DNA of 64,000 bases, from positions 873,501 through 937,500 of the forward strand of contig JAQFVV010000285.1 in NCBI GenBank assembly GCA_028023455.1, in the 5' to 3' direction. The stretch is from Epiperipatus broadwayi. Taxonomy: Eukaryota > Onychophora > Udeonychophora > Euonychophora > Peripatidae. Positions 1 to 12,015 of the stretch are shown piece by piece. The translations under genes were made by a program, and so were the position numbers. The notes under the pieces were generated by a model. That model searched no databases. It was not told the DNA's origin and was given only the letters and a program-made list of their open reading frames with translations. Numbering within the stretch: position 1 is the stretch's first letter; every line of letters starts with the position of its first letter.

Positions 1-1187
1 TTTTAGGTTCACTACAAATGAATTTTTTTATTCTAAATATAACTATAATTTAATTCTCTTCCCCCCTCCTGTTTTTTTTTTTTATAGATATTATAAACTA
101 AAAAAAAAAATTAAACTAATTTTATTATATATAGGAAATAAGTTTTCCAAATAAGTATTCAAGTATTTAATCACTTTAAAATAATATGCTGTGTACTCAA
201 TTCTATTTGTTAATCTGTTTATTTGTTAATTTATAATCATCATCGTCAATTTCGGCTATTATTGGTCCACTGTAATATATAAGTATTTCCGAATTTAATA
301 TTGTTTCTCTGATCCACAGCCACATTTTTCTACATCACATTAGCCAACTTATTTATTTCAATCATTCATCTCACATACGATCACTTCTTAGGTGTTTTAC
401 GATCTCTTCGCATCCACTTCAAACTTCAACTGTTTGTCTATTATCATATCTTCTAGCAATAAGCATTGCCAAATCCATATCAGTGTTTTAATCTTTGTTG
501 AAATTCATAATATGGACGAGTAATGAAAGTGACAAACCTGGAATCAATCCAGGAACCTTACAATCCAGAATTATTTTAATGGAGTCTATGATGTCTGTTT
601 ATACTCTCACACAAATAATTAATTTTGATTCTTTCTGTTACAACAAAATCTGAGGTCTATTAAAAAACTCTTATTTTCTGCATCAAAAACATTCAAACTA
701 ACAAAGGTATTTGTAGTTGTTAATTTCTAATTCATAATTATCAATCTTTATTATCTTCATCTGAGAAAATTTATTATACATTGCTCTAACCTTGTTAGTA
801 TTTATGTTTAATCCTACTTTCTTACTTTTATCTAAATAAGCATTTTATTTTTATAGCACTATGTTTTATAAATTGTAAGACATTAAAGATCAGCCTTTTC
901 AAGCTATTGTGCATGCGCTTTGAGTGTTAATAATAAATGAATACTTTCATTCCCAACACAAGATATAGTACTTTTATCTAATAATTCCTGCAATATTTCC
1001 TAAAGTTTTAAAATATTATATGCAAAAGCTACTATATCACTTACAAAATCTGAATAGCTTAAATAATATTCATGTATTTTTATACCTTTAGTTATCCATT
1101 TTAATCCACAAAACACTTCTGCAAATTTTTTTGAAGATATGAAATCATTCTATCACATACCTTTCTCACCTTTATTCTTATTATTAC
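1..1187 (-). pseudogene. RTE-type non-LTR retrotransposon relic, 3' part
   Basis: No open frame survives, but the minus strand repeats the order and wording of the 3' half of the RTE copy at 52.0-55.9 kb. Near 700-760 it reads like KIDNYELEINNYKYL, matching KIDNYELE...NDKYLGQII there. Near 800-840 it reads like KKVGLNINT, the usual RT thumb motif. Positions 355-520 match the C-terminal stretch that reads ARRDDKRWIVEIL at 55.7 kb. The relic is interrupted at 1187/2502 by the TRIM element and appears to resume beyond it. Being RTE is inferred from family likeness; that it is homologous to the 52-kb copy is seen directly. Confidence 0.6.
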
Positions 1188-1771
1188 TGCAGTGTTTGTA
1201 AAAATGGCAGACATTTTTGTGCACTCCAGAAAAACTAGAATTTATTCGTAAGGCTGTTTTTAGATCACGCTCTGATAGCTGAGGAATTTAATTAGTGCAT
1301 TGACGTAATGGCGATTGACAATTCCTAGAAATATTTGCTAATTACAAACTTTTCTAGATAAGAGACATTACCTTATTGGTCAGTGCATTGATTGATCGTT
1401 GCAGTTGTCAGAGAGCGATAAGAACACTGGGTAATAACTAAGCAGTGCAATATAGACAGCAGTAGAGAGCAGTCACGCAGTAGCAAGTTACAGACCATGC
1501 GTTTGGAGAGCATCTGCTTGCAGACCATTCATTGGAGAGCAGTCGGTGCAGACCATTCATGGGAGAGCATCCATGGCTGAGCTTTGTTGCAGACCAATTC
1601 ATTGGAGAGCTTCATTGCAGACCAACTCATTTGGAGAGTTTCGTAGCAGACCAATTCGTTGGAGGGTTTCGTTGGGAAAGAACAGCATGGGAATTGTATA
1701 ACGTTATTTGCTGACCACACAGTATGACTTGCAGTTATAACCTTGGCACAGTCATAAGTGCGGATATTACA
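1188..1771 (+). repeat. 5' LTR of the TRIM
   Basis: 584-bp terminal repeat, TG...CA. It contains an internal minisatellite at about 1490-1680, in which a unit of about 28 bp built on CAGACCA...GGAGAGC occurs six or more times with small variations. Short open frames over this stretch on either strand are by-products of the repeat. Confidence 0.85.
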
Positions 1772-1912
1772 ATGGCACAGTCACATTTGGAACCTGGGAG
1801 TAGTGAATATGTTGAACTACAAATTTAGCCGTAGACGGAGAAACCAGGTGAAAATGTCAATCCCAATTAGTAACGTTAGCAACAAGGGTTTTTCTGGAGT
1901 GGAGGGAGGTGT
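1772..1912 (+). other. TRIM internal domain with PBS and PPT candidates
   Basis: 141 bp. The candidate primer-binding site begins TGGCACAGTC at 1774, two bases after the LTR; which tRNA it would fit is not clear. The purine tract GGAGTGGAGGGAGGTG ends two bases before the 3' LTR. A 19-codon frame starts at the ATG overlapping the PBS and then stops, so no protein is expected. Confidence 0.7.
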
Positions 1913-2496
1913 TGCAGTGTTTGTAAAAATGGCCGACATTTTTATGCACTCCAGAAAAACTAGAATTTATTCGTAAGGCGGTTTTTAGATCGCGCTCTGA
2001 TAGCTGAGGAATTTAATTAGTGCATTGACGTAATGGCGATCGACAATTCCTAGAAATATTTGCTAATTACAAATGTTTCTAGATAAGAGACGTTACCTTA
2101 TTGGTCAGTGCATTGATTGATTGTTGCAGTTGTCAGAGAGTGATAAGAACACTGGATAATAACTAAGCAGTGTAATATAGACAGCAGTAGAGAGCAGTCA
2201 TGCAGTAGCAAGTTGCAGACCATGCGTTTGGAGAGCATCCACTTGCAGACCATTCATTGGAGAGCAGTCGGTGCAGACCATTCGTGGGAGAGCATCCGTG
2301 GCTGAGCTTCATTGCAGACCAATTCATTGGAGAGCTTCGTTGCAGACCAATTCGTTTGGAGAGCTTCATAGCAGACCAATTCATTGGAGAGTTTCATTGG
2401 GAAAGAACAGCATGGGAATTGTATAACGTTATTTGCTGACCGCACAGTATGACTTGCAGTTATAACCTTGGCACAGTCGTAAGTGCGGATATTACA
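1913..2496 (+). repeat. 3' LTR of the TRIM
   Basis: 584 bp, co-linear with the first LTR including its CAGACCA minisatellite (about 2215-2410). Differences from the first LTR are almost all C/T or G/A, many at CpG, as expected for methylated sites decaying after insertion. Confidence 0.85.
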
Positions 2497-2501
2497 ATTA
2501 C

Positions 2502-2960
2502 CAGTAACCAAACCACTGCTGTTGCATTCTAATGAACATTTTTCAGAATATGATAATATACTGGGCCTACATCTAAATGTTACAATACTTAAATTACTGT
2601 GAAAACGTATTTTCATAATTTCTATTTTACTTTTGTTTTTTTTTTTCAAATTAGTCATGTGTCAGATGGCGTTTTTGGTCGTTTTTGAAATTCAAACTGA
2701 AGGAGATCACATACTAAAAGAGCACTGGTAATTGTATTTCATCTGTTTGTTTTATAACTTCTCTCAATAATCGAAAGTAATCTACTGGGTTAAAACTATA
2801 TTTTAATACAGCTTATTCTCTTAATTAGTTTGAGTCTAAAGTTTGCAAGATATTTATCATCTCCAATTATTTTGTTTCTTCATGTGCTTTTTTTAAGATA
2901 TCAATAATATGTCTGCCATTTGCTAGAGTTTTTTTTAATTTTTTTCTTAGATTTAATTAC
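2502..2960 (-). pseudogene. RTE relic continuing beyond the TRIM
   Basis: On the minus strand about 2730-2830 reads like FNPVDYFRLLREVIKQTDEI, which lines up with DHIQVLREIIERINEY of the RTE copy near 54.92 kb. This is the reverse-transcriptase region upstream of the 3' part at 1-1187, so one antisense RTE copy was split by the TRIM. Stops and frameshifts are frequent. Confidence 0.5.
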
Positions 2961-3239
2961 TTACATCAATTGTTTATTTAAATTCTTACAAATCAGAAAT
3001 GTAATAATTTTAATGGCTACTTCATTTTTTTTTCTTTATTTCTACATAAATGTTATAGAACTCTTCCACACATTTTATGATGCAGTCCCTCTTTTAAATA
3101 ATAGTTCCATCTTTTTCTTATTGCTAAAACAAATTTCTTTTCTATATTAAGATCTTGTCTAATACTTTTGAGAATTTTACTCTCCTTTATAACTTTTCTT
3201 GCCAATTCTCAGTTAAAAAAAGTTAGTGCTATCATTTAC

Positions 3240-3485
3240 CATTTCTAACGGTTGAAATACTCTCTAATAAATTTAAATTAGAGTTTGTTGCAATAATTTC
3301 CAAATATTGATAAACATTGAATATTAATCTGTCTTGAGATTAATAACAATACCAATATTCTAGTGAAAAGGCAAAAAGCTATCTGGAATGCAAAAGCAGA
3401 AATTCACCAATAAATTTTTGTCTGAGACAAGACAATGTATGAAGAAAAGAAGAAATATGAAAAAAATAAGAAAACATTTATCAAA
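3240..3485 (+). pseudogene. Short sense RTE fragment
   Basis: The nucleotide sequence matches 52.85-53.05 kb, the linker between endonuclease and RT. The shared run includes GAGACAAGACAATGTATGA versus the closely similar text at about 53.0 kb, followed in both by AAGAAATATGAAAA. It lies opposite in strand to the preceding RTE relic and ends at the (ATCT)n block. Confidence 0.6.
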
Positions 3486-3499
3486 TGAATTATAATGAG

Positions 3500-3718
<219 letters not shown>

Positions 3719-3939
3719 ATATACTTAGGTATTTCTCTACTCATCTACTTATTTATTTTCATATTTGTTCATCTACTTATCCATATTTATCTATCTACCT
3801 ATCTATATATGTCTATCTAGCTACATATCATGTTTATATGTATTCATCCATCAAACTATTCAACTTTAGTTATTTTACAATCCATTTACTCATTTGTCAA
3901 TCTAACTATCTAGATATGTATGTAATCAACACCTGTCTG

Positions 3940-3946
3940 TCTGTCA

Positions 3947-4019
<73 letters not shown>

Positions 4020-4080
4020 CCTACCTACCTACTTACCATCCATTTATCCAATTATTTATCCATCCATCTATCTATCTACA
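3940..4080 (+). repeat. Second (ATCT)n block with degenerate edges
   Basis: About 17 clean ATCT units, then CTAC and CATC variants. The sequence between the two blocks keeps the same vocabulary, so they are probably one array broken by decay. Confidence 0.93.
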
Positions 4081-4084
4081 ATCA

Positions 4085-4420
4085 ATGGGTAGATCCTTAC
4101 CTAGTGTTTACTCACCTAATATCTTTAGACTAGTTTTTAGCTAGCTTTTAAGTGTCAACTGTGAGGAGGCTTGTGTTGCACCTAGAGCTTTGGATATAAT
4201 GTATCGCTCCAGCATCTACATTTTATTTATTTAATTGAGTTTAGATATGTATGACTAGTAAATGCAGTGCTCTCAGATCCAAAAATCATCACTGATGACA
4301 TCCATAACTAGCCAGGAGATATTGGATGAAGACATACTACATTTTGGGATTTAAATGCGCAAATTCTGACATCAATTGATTACTACACCTTGCAGGAGGT
4401 GATATTATTGTATGCAAAGA
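4085..4420. repeat. Family C hammerhead-type repeat, decayed inverted pair
   Basis: The left half (about 4085-4215) matches family C in reverse, with a decayed ribozyme near 4120-4165. The right half (about 4255-4420) matches it forward: AGTGCTCTCAGATCC followed by CTGATGA near 4292. Stem II and GAAA are lost in both. The same inverted arrangement is clearer at 32.6-33.0 kb. Confidence 0.55.
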
Positions 4421-4718
4421 GTCACTATTTTTTATTCTGTTTATAGCGAATTTTTGGTTTTGTTTAAGTGACTATCAAATATCATTTGAAAACATATTTT
4501 TCAAATAATTATGTCATTTAAAAAACATTATATTTTCGTATTAGTACAGATAATACAAACGGTCAATGAAAAACTTTAAATCCAAAGTTGATTTTGTAAT
4601 ATTTTATTATATTAAAAAAATTTCGATAACGATGATATAAACTAGAAGATTGTGTGATCTCAGTTATAAAATTAATTGTTATTAAATTAAAAAGTTCTAA
4701 AATATATCTTTCAATATA

Positions 4719-4751
<33 letters not shown>

Positions 4752-6949
4752 CAAAGATTGACTAATAAGTTTTACTTGCTGATTGTAATATAATTTGATT
4801 TAAATCTTATTTATATCATTATTTTGCATTTGATGCATGATTAACGTAAAAAAATATGAAATCATGATTTGGATCTTTTAAAAATAAAACAGTGATTGGT
4901 TACTAATTAAAAAATATAAGTAAATAGATATAAAATACTTGTATTTATTTAGTCTAACATTTTCTAAAGTATCTTCACATAGAAATCCTTTAACATGTTA
5001 ATTTAGGTTATTAACAAACTTGCCGCCTTTTGCAAATCCTACTTCAGCTCTTCACAGATGAACATCTTTTAATGCGATCACTCGTTGACAAAATTCTAAC
5101 ACCATTTTGATTGCTAAGATAAGACAAATGATTTTAGAGCAATCATGACAGAAGTATTTGAATGGACCTAATTGATTAGCATTTTGAAAATACTGAAATC
5201 TTTATGACACTTTATTGATACAAAACACTTAAATCGATAAATTATTCATTGAATTTATCTTTCTTTTTCTTTCTCTCTATGGTATATATACAATAAAATG
5301 GCCAACAAAAAGACAATTCAATAGCTTTTTTATAGAGACATAATGAAAGAGAGGACGTAATTTATCAAAACTGTCAATTGCTAGGTAATGAAAATTGGAG
5401 CAGTTTTCCATTTTCATTAACTGGCCAGTTAAAAATACCAGTTACTTATATTACCAAGCAATATTGAGATATTAATTAGGGTTTAGTTATAATCCAACTA
5501 CTAAGGAAAAAAGAAACCTGATTGGAACTAAATAATTTTAGGTTTATCAGACTTGGATTCAAACTCAGATTATAACAATAACAAGAAAATGAACTAAAGT
5601 TTTACCATGAAAAATCTTTATATAGATATATGGTCAAATGATAAATCAGCTTCAATAAATTTATAGCATTTAAAAGAAAAAATATTCGAGCAAAGGAAGT
5701 AAATTTGAATATCAATAAAACAATACATACGGTTTATTGAACATTATAAATTAAATTGACATACTCAATAAAAATGTAATTTAATAATGCATACTTACAG
5801 ATAAAAATATAAGATATTTGATATATATTATAATCCATTTTAATTTTTCAGGATGAGATTTTGACAACTAATTGGTTGAATCTAAGTTTAGTCATAGCAG
5901 GGTTAGGCAGGTTATTCTAGGCTTGAAGTTGATTCATCATGGGGACACCAAGACACTAAGATAATGAATAAAATTTATCTGTAAATGAAAATGTTTGAAT
6001 TTTTGCATCACTTCATTGTTAGAAATATGTCTTGGGTGTAAATATTTTTTATTTAAATGTGAGAGAAATACCTTTTTACTTATTGTGTCAAATGCATGAG
6101 CCTTGAATTTGGAGACTTGAAATATACTACCCATTTTCTCTTATCAAACAGGCTGACATTCTTTTGCTACAATTATTAATACAACTTATACATAAATGCT
6201 TCAATTTTTGAATGACTTTATTTTTAGAAACACATTCTGATTATAAATATTTTTTACTTAAAAGAAATACTTTTTTATTTAGACTTGTGAAAATTGCTTA
6301 AATCTTACTTCATATATACTCTAACATGGCATCAAACTAAACAAATCAATGCCTTTTTGTTACTACAATTAATAAAATTTATATGCTAAATGAAAATGTT
6401 GAGATTTTCCAACACTAATTTATGTAAAGGGTAACTCATTACTATTAATAATTTATTTAAAAATATTACCTCATAATTACAGTAATTTTGCATGTGATGA
6501 AATTAAATTTATCAATAATACTTTGCAGAGCTTGTATGTATCAGGCAGTTTAGCCTATTGATAGTGTATCTGTCTCTCAAATGTGAGGTCCTTGACTTGA
6601 TTAAACTAAGTGGCTTGTGGAAAGTTTTTTAATAACAATATATTTTTCTTTTTTATTACATCATATTACCTGTTTTTACATGTTTTATTAAACAGTTTAT
6701 CTTCTTGCATGCCAAAATATTTAATTCTTAATACATTTTATGATAATTATACTATTTAATGGAATTCTCTTATAATAAATCCATTATATGATTGTAATAT
6801 AGACATAGTCTTAAAAAATCTGTCTAGTGGAACAAACCAAGAGTTTGATTTTTTTAATACTTATCCAGCTTAACACTTACCTAGCTCTACATGCTAATCC
6901 ATATCAACAGCTTTAGGTCACTTGAAATCAGTCACTTTTTGAGCTATGT
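4421..6949. other. AT-rich DNA, no gene seen
   Basis: No coding or RNA signal found. A (CA)n/(TA)n tract lies at about 4717-4752. Short open frames here show no recognisable protein. Confidence 0.6.
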
Positions 6950-8345
6950 TATGATTTATATGCTTGTTTGAAAGCTTAGAAAAAGTCCCTACGATGCTGA
7001 TCTCTCTCGAATTATTTTACAAATAAAAAATCAATAAATATGATGTTGTAAGTCTAAAAAAAGAAGGGAGCAGTCTGTCCTTGCCATTGATTGGTTCTTA
7101 ACCATTGAGGATAAAAAAAAACGCTTGTCAATAAATTTTACCGCTACAATTTCTTTTGGTTCATTTCGAAAGTGATAAATGAATGTTTTAGACCATTTTA
7201 AAAGTATTTTTTGACATACTATAAATTATTTTGATAAAATATGCTACAAATAAAATTATTTTAAAAAAATAGTTAAGATTTTAGTAAAAATTATTTACTT
7301 TTCCGCAACGTAAAATTGGGAAAGAAATCACTGATGTCACACTTTTTAGTTGGTGAGTCTTGTTTGTTTTAGATTTGACGCTATCGAATATTTTTATAAT
7401 TATAAATAAAAATTTATTTTTGAAAAAACTTTCATTCACTTTCATAACCTGACAAATTATTAATATACTTTTTACAAACGAAACTAAAGTGAATATAATA
7501 TTAAAAGATGAATATATTTTTATGGCTGAGTTTGTGAATTGACCAATTAAAAGTTGAGTTTTATCTCACTCGGCCAATAAAATTAATGACCACAGTAAGA
7601 GTTAATCTTTAGCCTGATTCTTATGAGAGGTTTCATGGATGATTGATGTCACTCTAATTCCATCATTTTTAATGCTACGATAGACATTATAGACTCATTA
7701 GCTAGGTTTTTAAAAGTTCTGTAAGATGCTACCCTCTCTTGAATTATTTTACAAATGAAAAATCAATAAAACTGCCAGTAAAGCTTATCAAAGAAAGCTT
7801 GGTGGTGATTTGCTCTTAGCCTTCAAAGACAGTTTTATTGGCTGGCAAGGACAAAGAAACTACATAATCAAAGAAAAACGCTAAGATTTTCAATTCGAAA
7901 ATGAGAAACAAATGTTTTAGACCATTATAAAAGTATTTTCTGACCAATTATAATTATTTTAGTAAAATAATGCTAAAAATAAAATTATTTAAAAAAAAAA
8001 ATTAAGATTTTAGTAAAAATATTTAAGATTTTAGCAAAAAAAATATTTACTTTTCCATAACGTAAAACTGGAAAAAAAAATTATGGCAGCAACTCTTTTT
8101 AATTTGTTACTAAGTTTAGCTTTTAATTTGCCGCTATGGAATATTTCTACAATAAACAAATAGAAATTTATTTTTGAGAGAACTTTCATTCACTTTCATA
8201 ACCTGACAAATTATTAATATACTTTTTACAAATGAATCTAAAGTGAATATGATATTAAAAGGTGAATATATTTTGTCAATTGACTTTGTCTTGGCAAATT
8301 AAAAGTTTTGATTTTTAACTCACTTGGCCAATAATATAATTTGCG
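6950..8345 (+). repeat. Diverged tandem duplication of about 755 bp
   Basis: The block starting CATTCACTTTCATAACCTGA at about 7432 recurs at about 8187, followed in both by AATTATTAATATACTTTTTACAAA and an ACTCxCTxGGCCAATAA motif. Upstream parts (about 7010-7330 and 7735-8080) also match, including CTCTCTxGAATTATTTTACAAAT. No coding capacity. An inverted partial copy lies at 15.03-15.15 kb, so this is an interspersed repeat rather than a purely local duplication. Confidence 0.7.
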
Positions 8346-8666
8346 GTTAAAAGGTTAAAATTGAATCTAGTTTGGTAGTCCTAATAATATATAAATGTTA
8401 TATTATCAATAAACAATGTAAGTATGAAAATTTAAAATATCAGACTATTTATAATAAATTATAGTTTTAATTTGAATTCAAACCTATAGTGATACTTCAA
8501 GGCAATGAAAATATATTTGCAAAGTTAGAATAATAACAGCCAGATGATTACATCAATCAGCACTAATCCCAAAGTACCAATAGTGGAATAATATCATATA
8601 AAAAAATTAAACAATATTAAGTATTTTAAAAAATATAATTTTGATAATAGAAAATGAGAATAAGTT

Positions 8667-8793
8667 TATGTATGAGAGTTTTTTTCATATATGTCAAATG
8701 CGTTGACCAGGAAGTAAACCCGGGCCAGTTGCTTGGAAGGCAGCAATGCTAACCACTAGGCCACCAATGCTTGACTATGCATGAGAGAGTTTC
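8667..8793 (-). mobile_element. Ultra-short tRNA-Gly-like SINE, copy 1
   Basis: On the minus strand 8700-8770 folds like a tRNA: GCATTGGTGG at the 5' end, A-box-like TGGCCTAGTGG, anticodon loop CTTCCAA (TCC, glycine), B-box-like GGGTTTACTTCC and closing CAACGC. It follows the eukaryotic tRNA-Gly(TCC) pattern closely. A short tail with a run of seven A follows. Imperfect target duplications TATGTATGAGAGTTT and TATGCATGAGAGAGTTT flank it, so it is a retroposed SINE rather than a resident tRNA gene. Confidence 0.8.
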
Positions 8794-9195
8794 AATGGTT
8801 TTCAAACAAACAATGATTAAATTTTAATAAAATACTGTTCAGAAAAAATGAATTCTCTTTGCTCCTTGCTATGCAGAATGGAGCTCAGAAGTGAAGCATT
8901 TCAAAAAATTATATTCTTGTACAATAAAATTTGGTAAGTAACTTATTTATTATTTAATTACTTATACAATATCAGAGCTTGGCTGAGAAGAGAAGAAAAG
9001 CAGTGCCATGATTTCATAATTATATGTGGTGTTGGTGGTTCTTTTAAATATGATAAAAATATTTAGAGATTTAAAAAAATTGTCATATTTGGAGATATTA
9101 CTTATCTGTACTAGAATTTTCAGAGAACTGTTCAAAAAATAATATGAAAACCTTTGAAAGAAAATAAAAGTTTTAAATTTACTAATTAAACATTT
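8794..9195. other. AT-rich DNA, no gene seen
   Basis: No feature recognised. Confidence 0.5.
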
Positions 9196-9197
9196 AA

Positions 9198-9388
9198 GTA
9201 ATTAGAGGAGTTTGAACTTAGAATTTTTCAGTCTATATTCATTCTCTACTCCATCTCAAAAGAACTAACACCCATAACCACAACCATATATTTTTTTCAC
9301 ATATATGTGGTCAAGTGTGTTGGTTGTTTGAAATGGAGTAGAGGTGAATATAGACTGGAAAATGTTAAGTTCAAATCCCTCTAGTTAC
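9198..9388. repeat. Hairpin (foldback) element with about 75-bp arms
   Basis: The left arm starts TAGAGGAGTTTGAACTTAGA. The right arm is its reverse complement, running through AGACTGGAAAATGTTAAGTTC to CCCTCTAGTTAC. A spacer of about 50 bp contains CACATATATGTGG. The same arms flank the element at 33.86-34.05 kb, where the spacer instead contains a decayed family A hammerhead. No coding sequence. Confidence 0.75.
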
Positions 9389-11031
9389 TTATGAAGAGAA
9401 GATTAATTATAAAAATATTTTTAAGGTATTATCTAATTATTGTTTCAAAAATTATTTTTTTAAACATGAATATATTTTATTTTAACATGTGTTTTATTCT
9501 CCATGTTTATTTTATAAAAATAAATGAACAAAACACATAAGATATTTACAAAACATGTTAAATAAAATGTCTTTTAATTTACAAATTTTATTTCACAGAA
9601 TGTGGGAGAGAAAGGGGACTAAAATTTACTTTGCACAAAGATGCTTCTTGACCACATGGCTGTTTTTGATTAACCAGAGAATAAAACTCCCCCCATATAA
9701 AACATAGTTTGACTATTTCATCATGTTTATTAATTTAATTTAATCTTTTGAATATTTCAATGTCTACATTTCGATAATAATGCTTCATTTGGATAAGTCT
9801 TTGGTATTGGAAAAACCTGTATGATGCATAGTATCTACAAATGGCATGTAGATCAAGTGGTGATGATAAACAATGTGATCTCATAAATTAATAAAAAACA
9901 ACAAGATTAAATCTAACCAATCAGTTCTCACAAACACTTATTCTTTATGTCTTTATTTAGTTTTTGATGTCAATTAAATAAGATCTTTCCAAAATTTTCT
10001 GCTAAGTTCTTAGATACTCATATTCAATTTGGTTCCCTGCTTGTTTGCTTTGTTTAAACTGTTTTTTTAATGTAGAACAGTGTCCATATTTTTGCAATGA
10101 CCATTAAATAATCTATCCATGTTGGAAGCAAATATAAGCTCACTGAATATGCACTCTTTAAACATATCATGAACATGGTTAATTCTGAGAATTAAAATGA
10201 TTGAAAATCTTCAGTTCACCATATATTTGTAACCTTTTAATGAATATTCTCCATATATTTATTTAAAATATTTCAGTAATGATGTAACCAAGCAAGAACA
10301 GAGCATTGCCGACTAAAATCATGCCAACCTGTAATAATATTTATCTGTCCCACTTTAAAATCAAAAATAAATCCACTTTTTTATGTTTTAGAATATGAAT
10401 AAAAAGTAGATTAGACATTTCATTTTGATTTCTGAACACATTTATATGTTCAATGTGCTAACAATTTTTTGTTTTATTATTTTTTTGAATTTTTAATGAA
10501 AAAAATGTACTCTTCTTTAAAACTTTACATATTTGATAAATTTCTTTAAAAGAATAAGTTCAAAAAATAAAATTAAACTTGATAAAATTTTAAAATTTGC
10601 AAAAAAAAAAAAAAAAAAAGCAAAAAGTCTAACAAAAATAAATATTCAAAATAAAAGATTGAAGATTCCAAACTAAAAAAAAAAATTTTAAATAATAGTT
10701 TTTCTTTTTTTTTACAAAATGCTTTCCAATGCAATAGAACATAATTAAAATACAAAGATATAATTTTTTAAAATTTAAATATGCAGAGTTACGGCTTAGA
10801 AATATACTATTTTTTAACAATCAGTCTATGGTTTTATTTATGTTTTAGTATATATGAAATTTCATAAAAAATATCTCTATAATTAATTATTAAATTCTAC
10901 TTTTTGCGTTTTTTATTCACTTAAGTAGATAAATATTGTTGAAATTTAAAATTTTCTAATAGATTTACTTTTAATTTATGTACTGTAAATATTTCAATAA
11001 TAACATTCCGTTTTTATTGTTTTAACATTGA
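9389..11031. other. AT-rich DNA, no gene seen
   Basis: Homopolymer A run at about 10601-10619. Short open frames are poly-A/T driven. Nothing recognisable. Confidence 0.6.
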
Positions 11032-11138
11032 GTCTTGCATTGGTGGTCGAGAGGTCAGCGTGACTGCCTTGCAGTAGCAGGCAGTTGCCTGGGTTGTGGG
11101 TTCGCATCCCAGCTGATGCTATGACACTTAAAAAAAAA
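11032..11138 (+). mobile_element. Ultra-short tRNA-like SINE, copy 2
   Basis: The tRNA-like head is 11037-11119: GCATTGGTGGTCGAGAGG, an anticodon-type arm ACTGCC...GGCAGT, B-box-like GGGTTCGCATCCC and closing GATGC complementary to the GCATT start. It is followed by ATGACACTT and nine A. Target duplications are weak here. The extra bases between anticodon arm and B box are shared with copies 3-6 but not with copy 1. Confidence 0.8.
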
Positions 11139-11764
11139 GTTTTATTTAGTAAATTGGCTAAGTCTGTAAAAAAATGACAGATTAATATATATATATAACC
11201 CAGTATACTTTACCATATAAATATTCAAAAACACTTTCAGTCTATAATAAAATTTTTCATAAATTTAAATAAAATATTTGATAAAAAATTGATATTTTAA
11301 AGTATTAATGATAACTCAAACACTTTTTATTTTATTAATGAACTCACTTTTTACAGTTATTAAAATTTTATATGAACTTATTTTAACTTAATAATAATAA
11401 CAAATATTTAATTTATTTAAAGTTTTTTTTAAAGAAAAAAATTGACATTTTTCATTTTATTAATATATATATATTATTATTAAATGTCAAATAATAAAGA
11501 CAATGAAACTGGGTGGTGAAACATACAATCATGTACCCCTTCACACTGCTTCACATAGAAAAACATTGAATTTAAAAAAAAAGTTACTAACAAACCAAAA
11601 CTTATTATTTGGACAAGTAAAGTAACTTTATATTAAAATCCTGAATTTTTTTAAAAAAACTTTATTAATTTTTTTTGTAACATCATTCTTGGAGATATTA
11701 ATATCAATAAGTATCACTTGGATTTCACCAATAATGAAGTTATGGAAGAATAAATATGAACAAA
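11139..11764. other. AT-rich DNA, no gene seen
   Basis: No feature recognised. Confidence 0.5.
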
Positions 11765-12015
11765 AGGATTATACAGGGAGTGGATTATTGGTTTTTATGC
11801 TGGGTTTGGGAAAAGATAAGGGGTAGTTAGATATGAAGACCATGGAGTTGACAAAGATTATGTTGTGGAAATGGAATGGAGCAGATTATGGGGAAACTTA
11901 GGGTGGGAAATGGAAAGGGAAGGTAAAGTGGCTAACAGATTTTCTGGACATAATTTCTGAGAGATTCCTGACTCCATATGGAGAAGTCACTATGTATCAC
12001 ATCACATAACTCATA
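11765..12015 (+). repeat. Interspersed repeat, also at 37.07-37.31 kb inverted
   Basis: G-rich for this window. It shares long stretches with the reverse complement of 37.07-37.31 kb: CATGGAGTTGACAAAGATTA, then TGGAGCAGATTATGGG, then the GAGATTCCTGACTCC region. Neither copy has a usable open frame. The nature of the element is unknown; it could be a fragment of a DNA transposon or LINE untranslated region. Confidence 0.65.

Larger units (their letters stand above)
1188..2496 (+). mobile_element. TRIM: miniature LTR retrotransposon, complete, non-coding
   Basis: Two direct repeats of exactly 584 bp (1188-1771 and 1913-2496) begin TGCAG and end TTACA, giving TG...CA termini. They flank only 141 bp. 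A perfect 5-bp target duplication, ATTAC, lies at 1183-1187 and 2497-2501. The interior starts almost at once with a TGG-initial stretch (1773 on) that could be a tRNA primer-binding site. It ends in a purine tract (1895-1910) next to the second LTR, as a polypurine tract should. No gag or pol remains, so this is a terminal-repeat retrotransposon in miniature needing proteins from elsewhere. By hand count the LTRs differ at about 30 sites, nearly all transitions, so the insertion is old. It sits inside an RTE relic. Superfamily (Gypsy, BEL or other) cannot be told. Confidence 0.88.

Noticed and set aside
1529-2658. Frames with repeated NWSAMKLS or CRPxHLES words on both strands
   Set aside because: They follow the 28-bp minisatellite within the TRIM LTRs and are open only because its period is read without stops.
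8700-8770. A functional tRNA-Gly(TCC) gene
   Set aside because: The B box is degraded (TTTACTT), and the unit has a poly(A) tail and target duplications. It is a SINE head.
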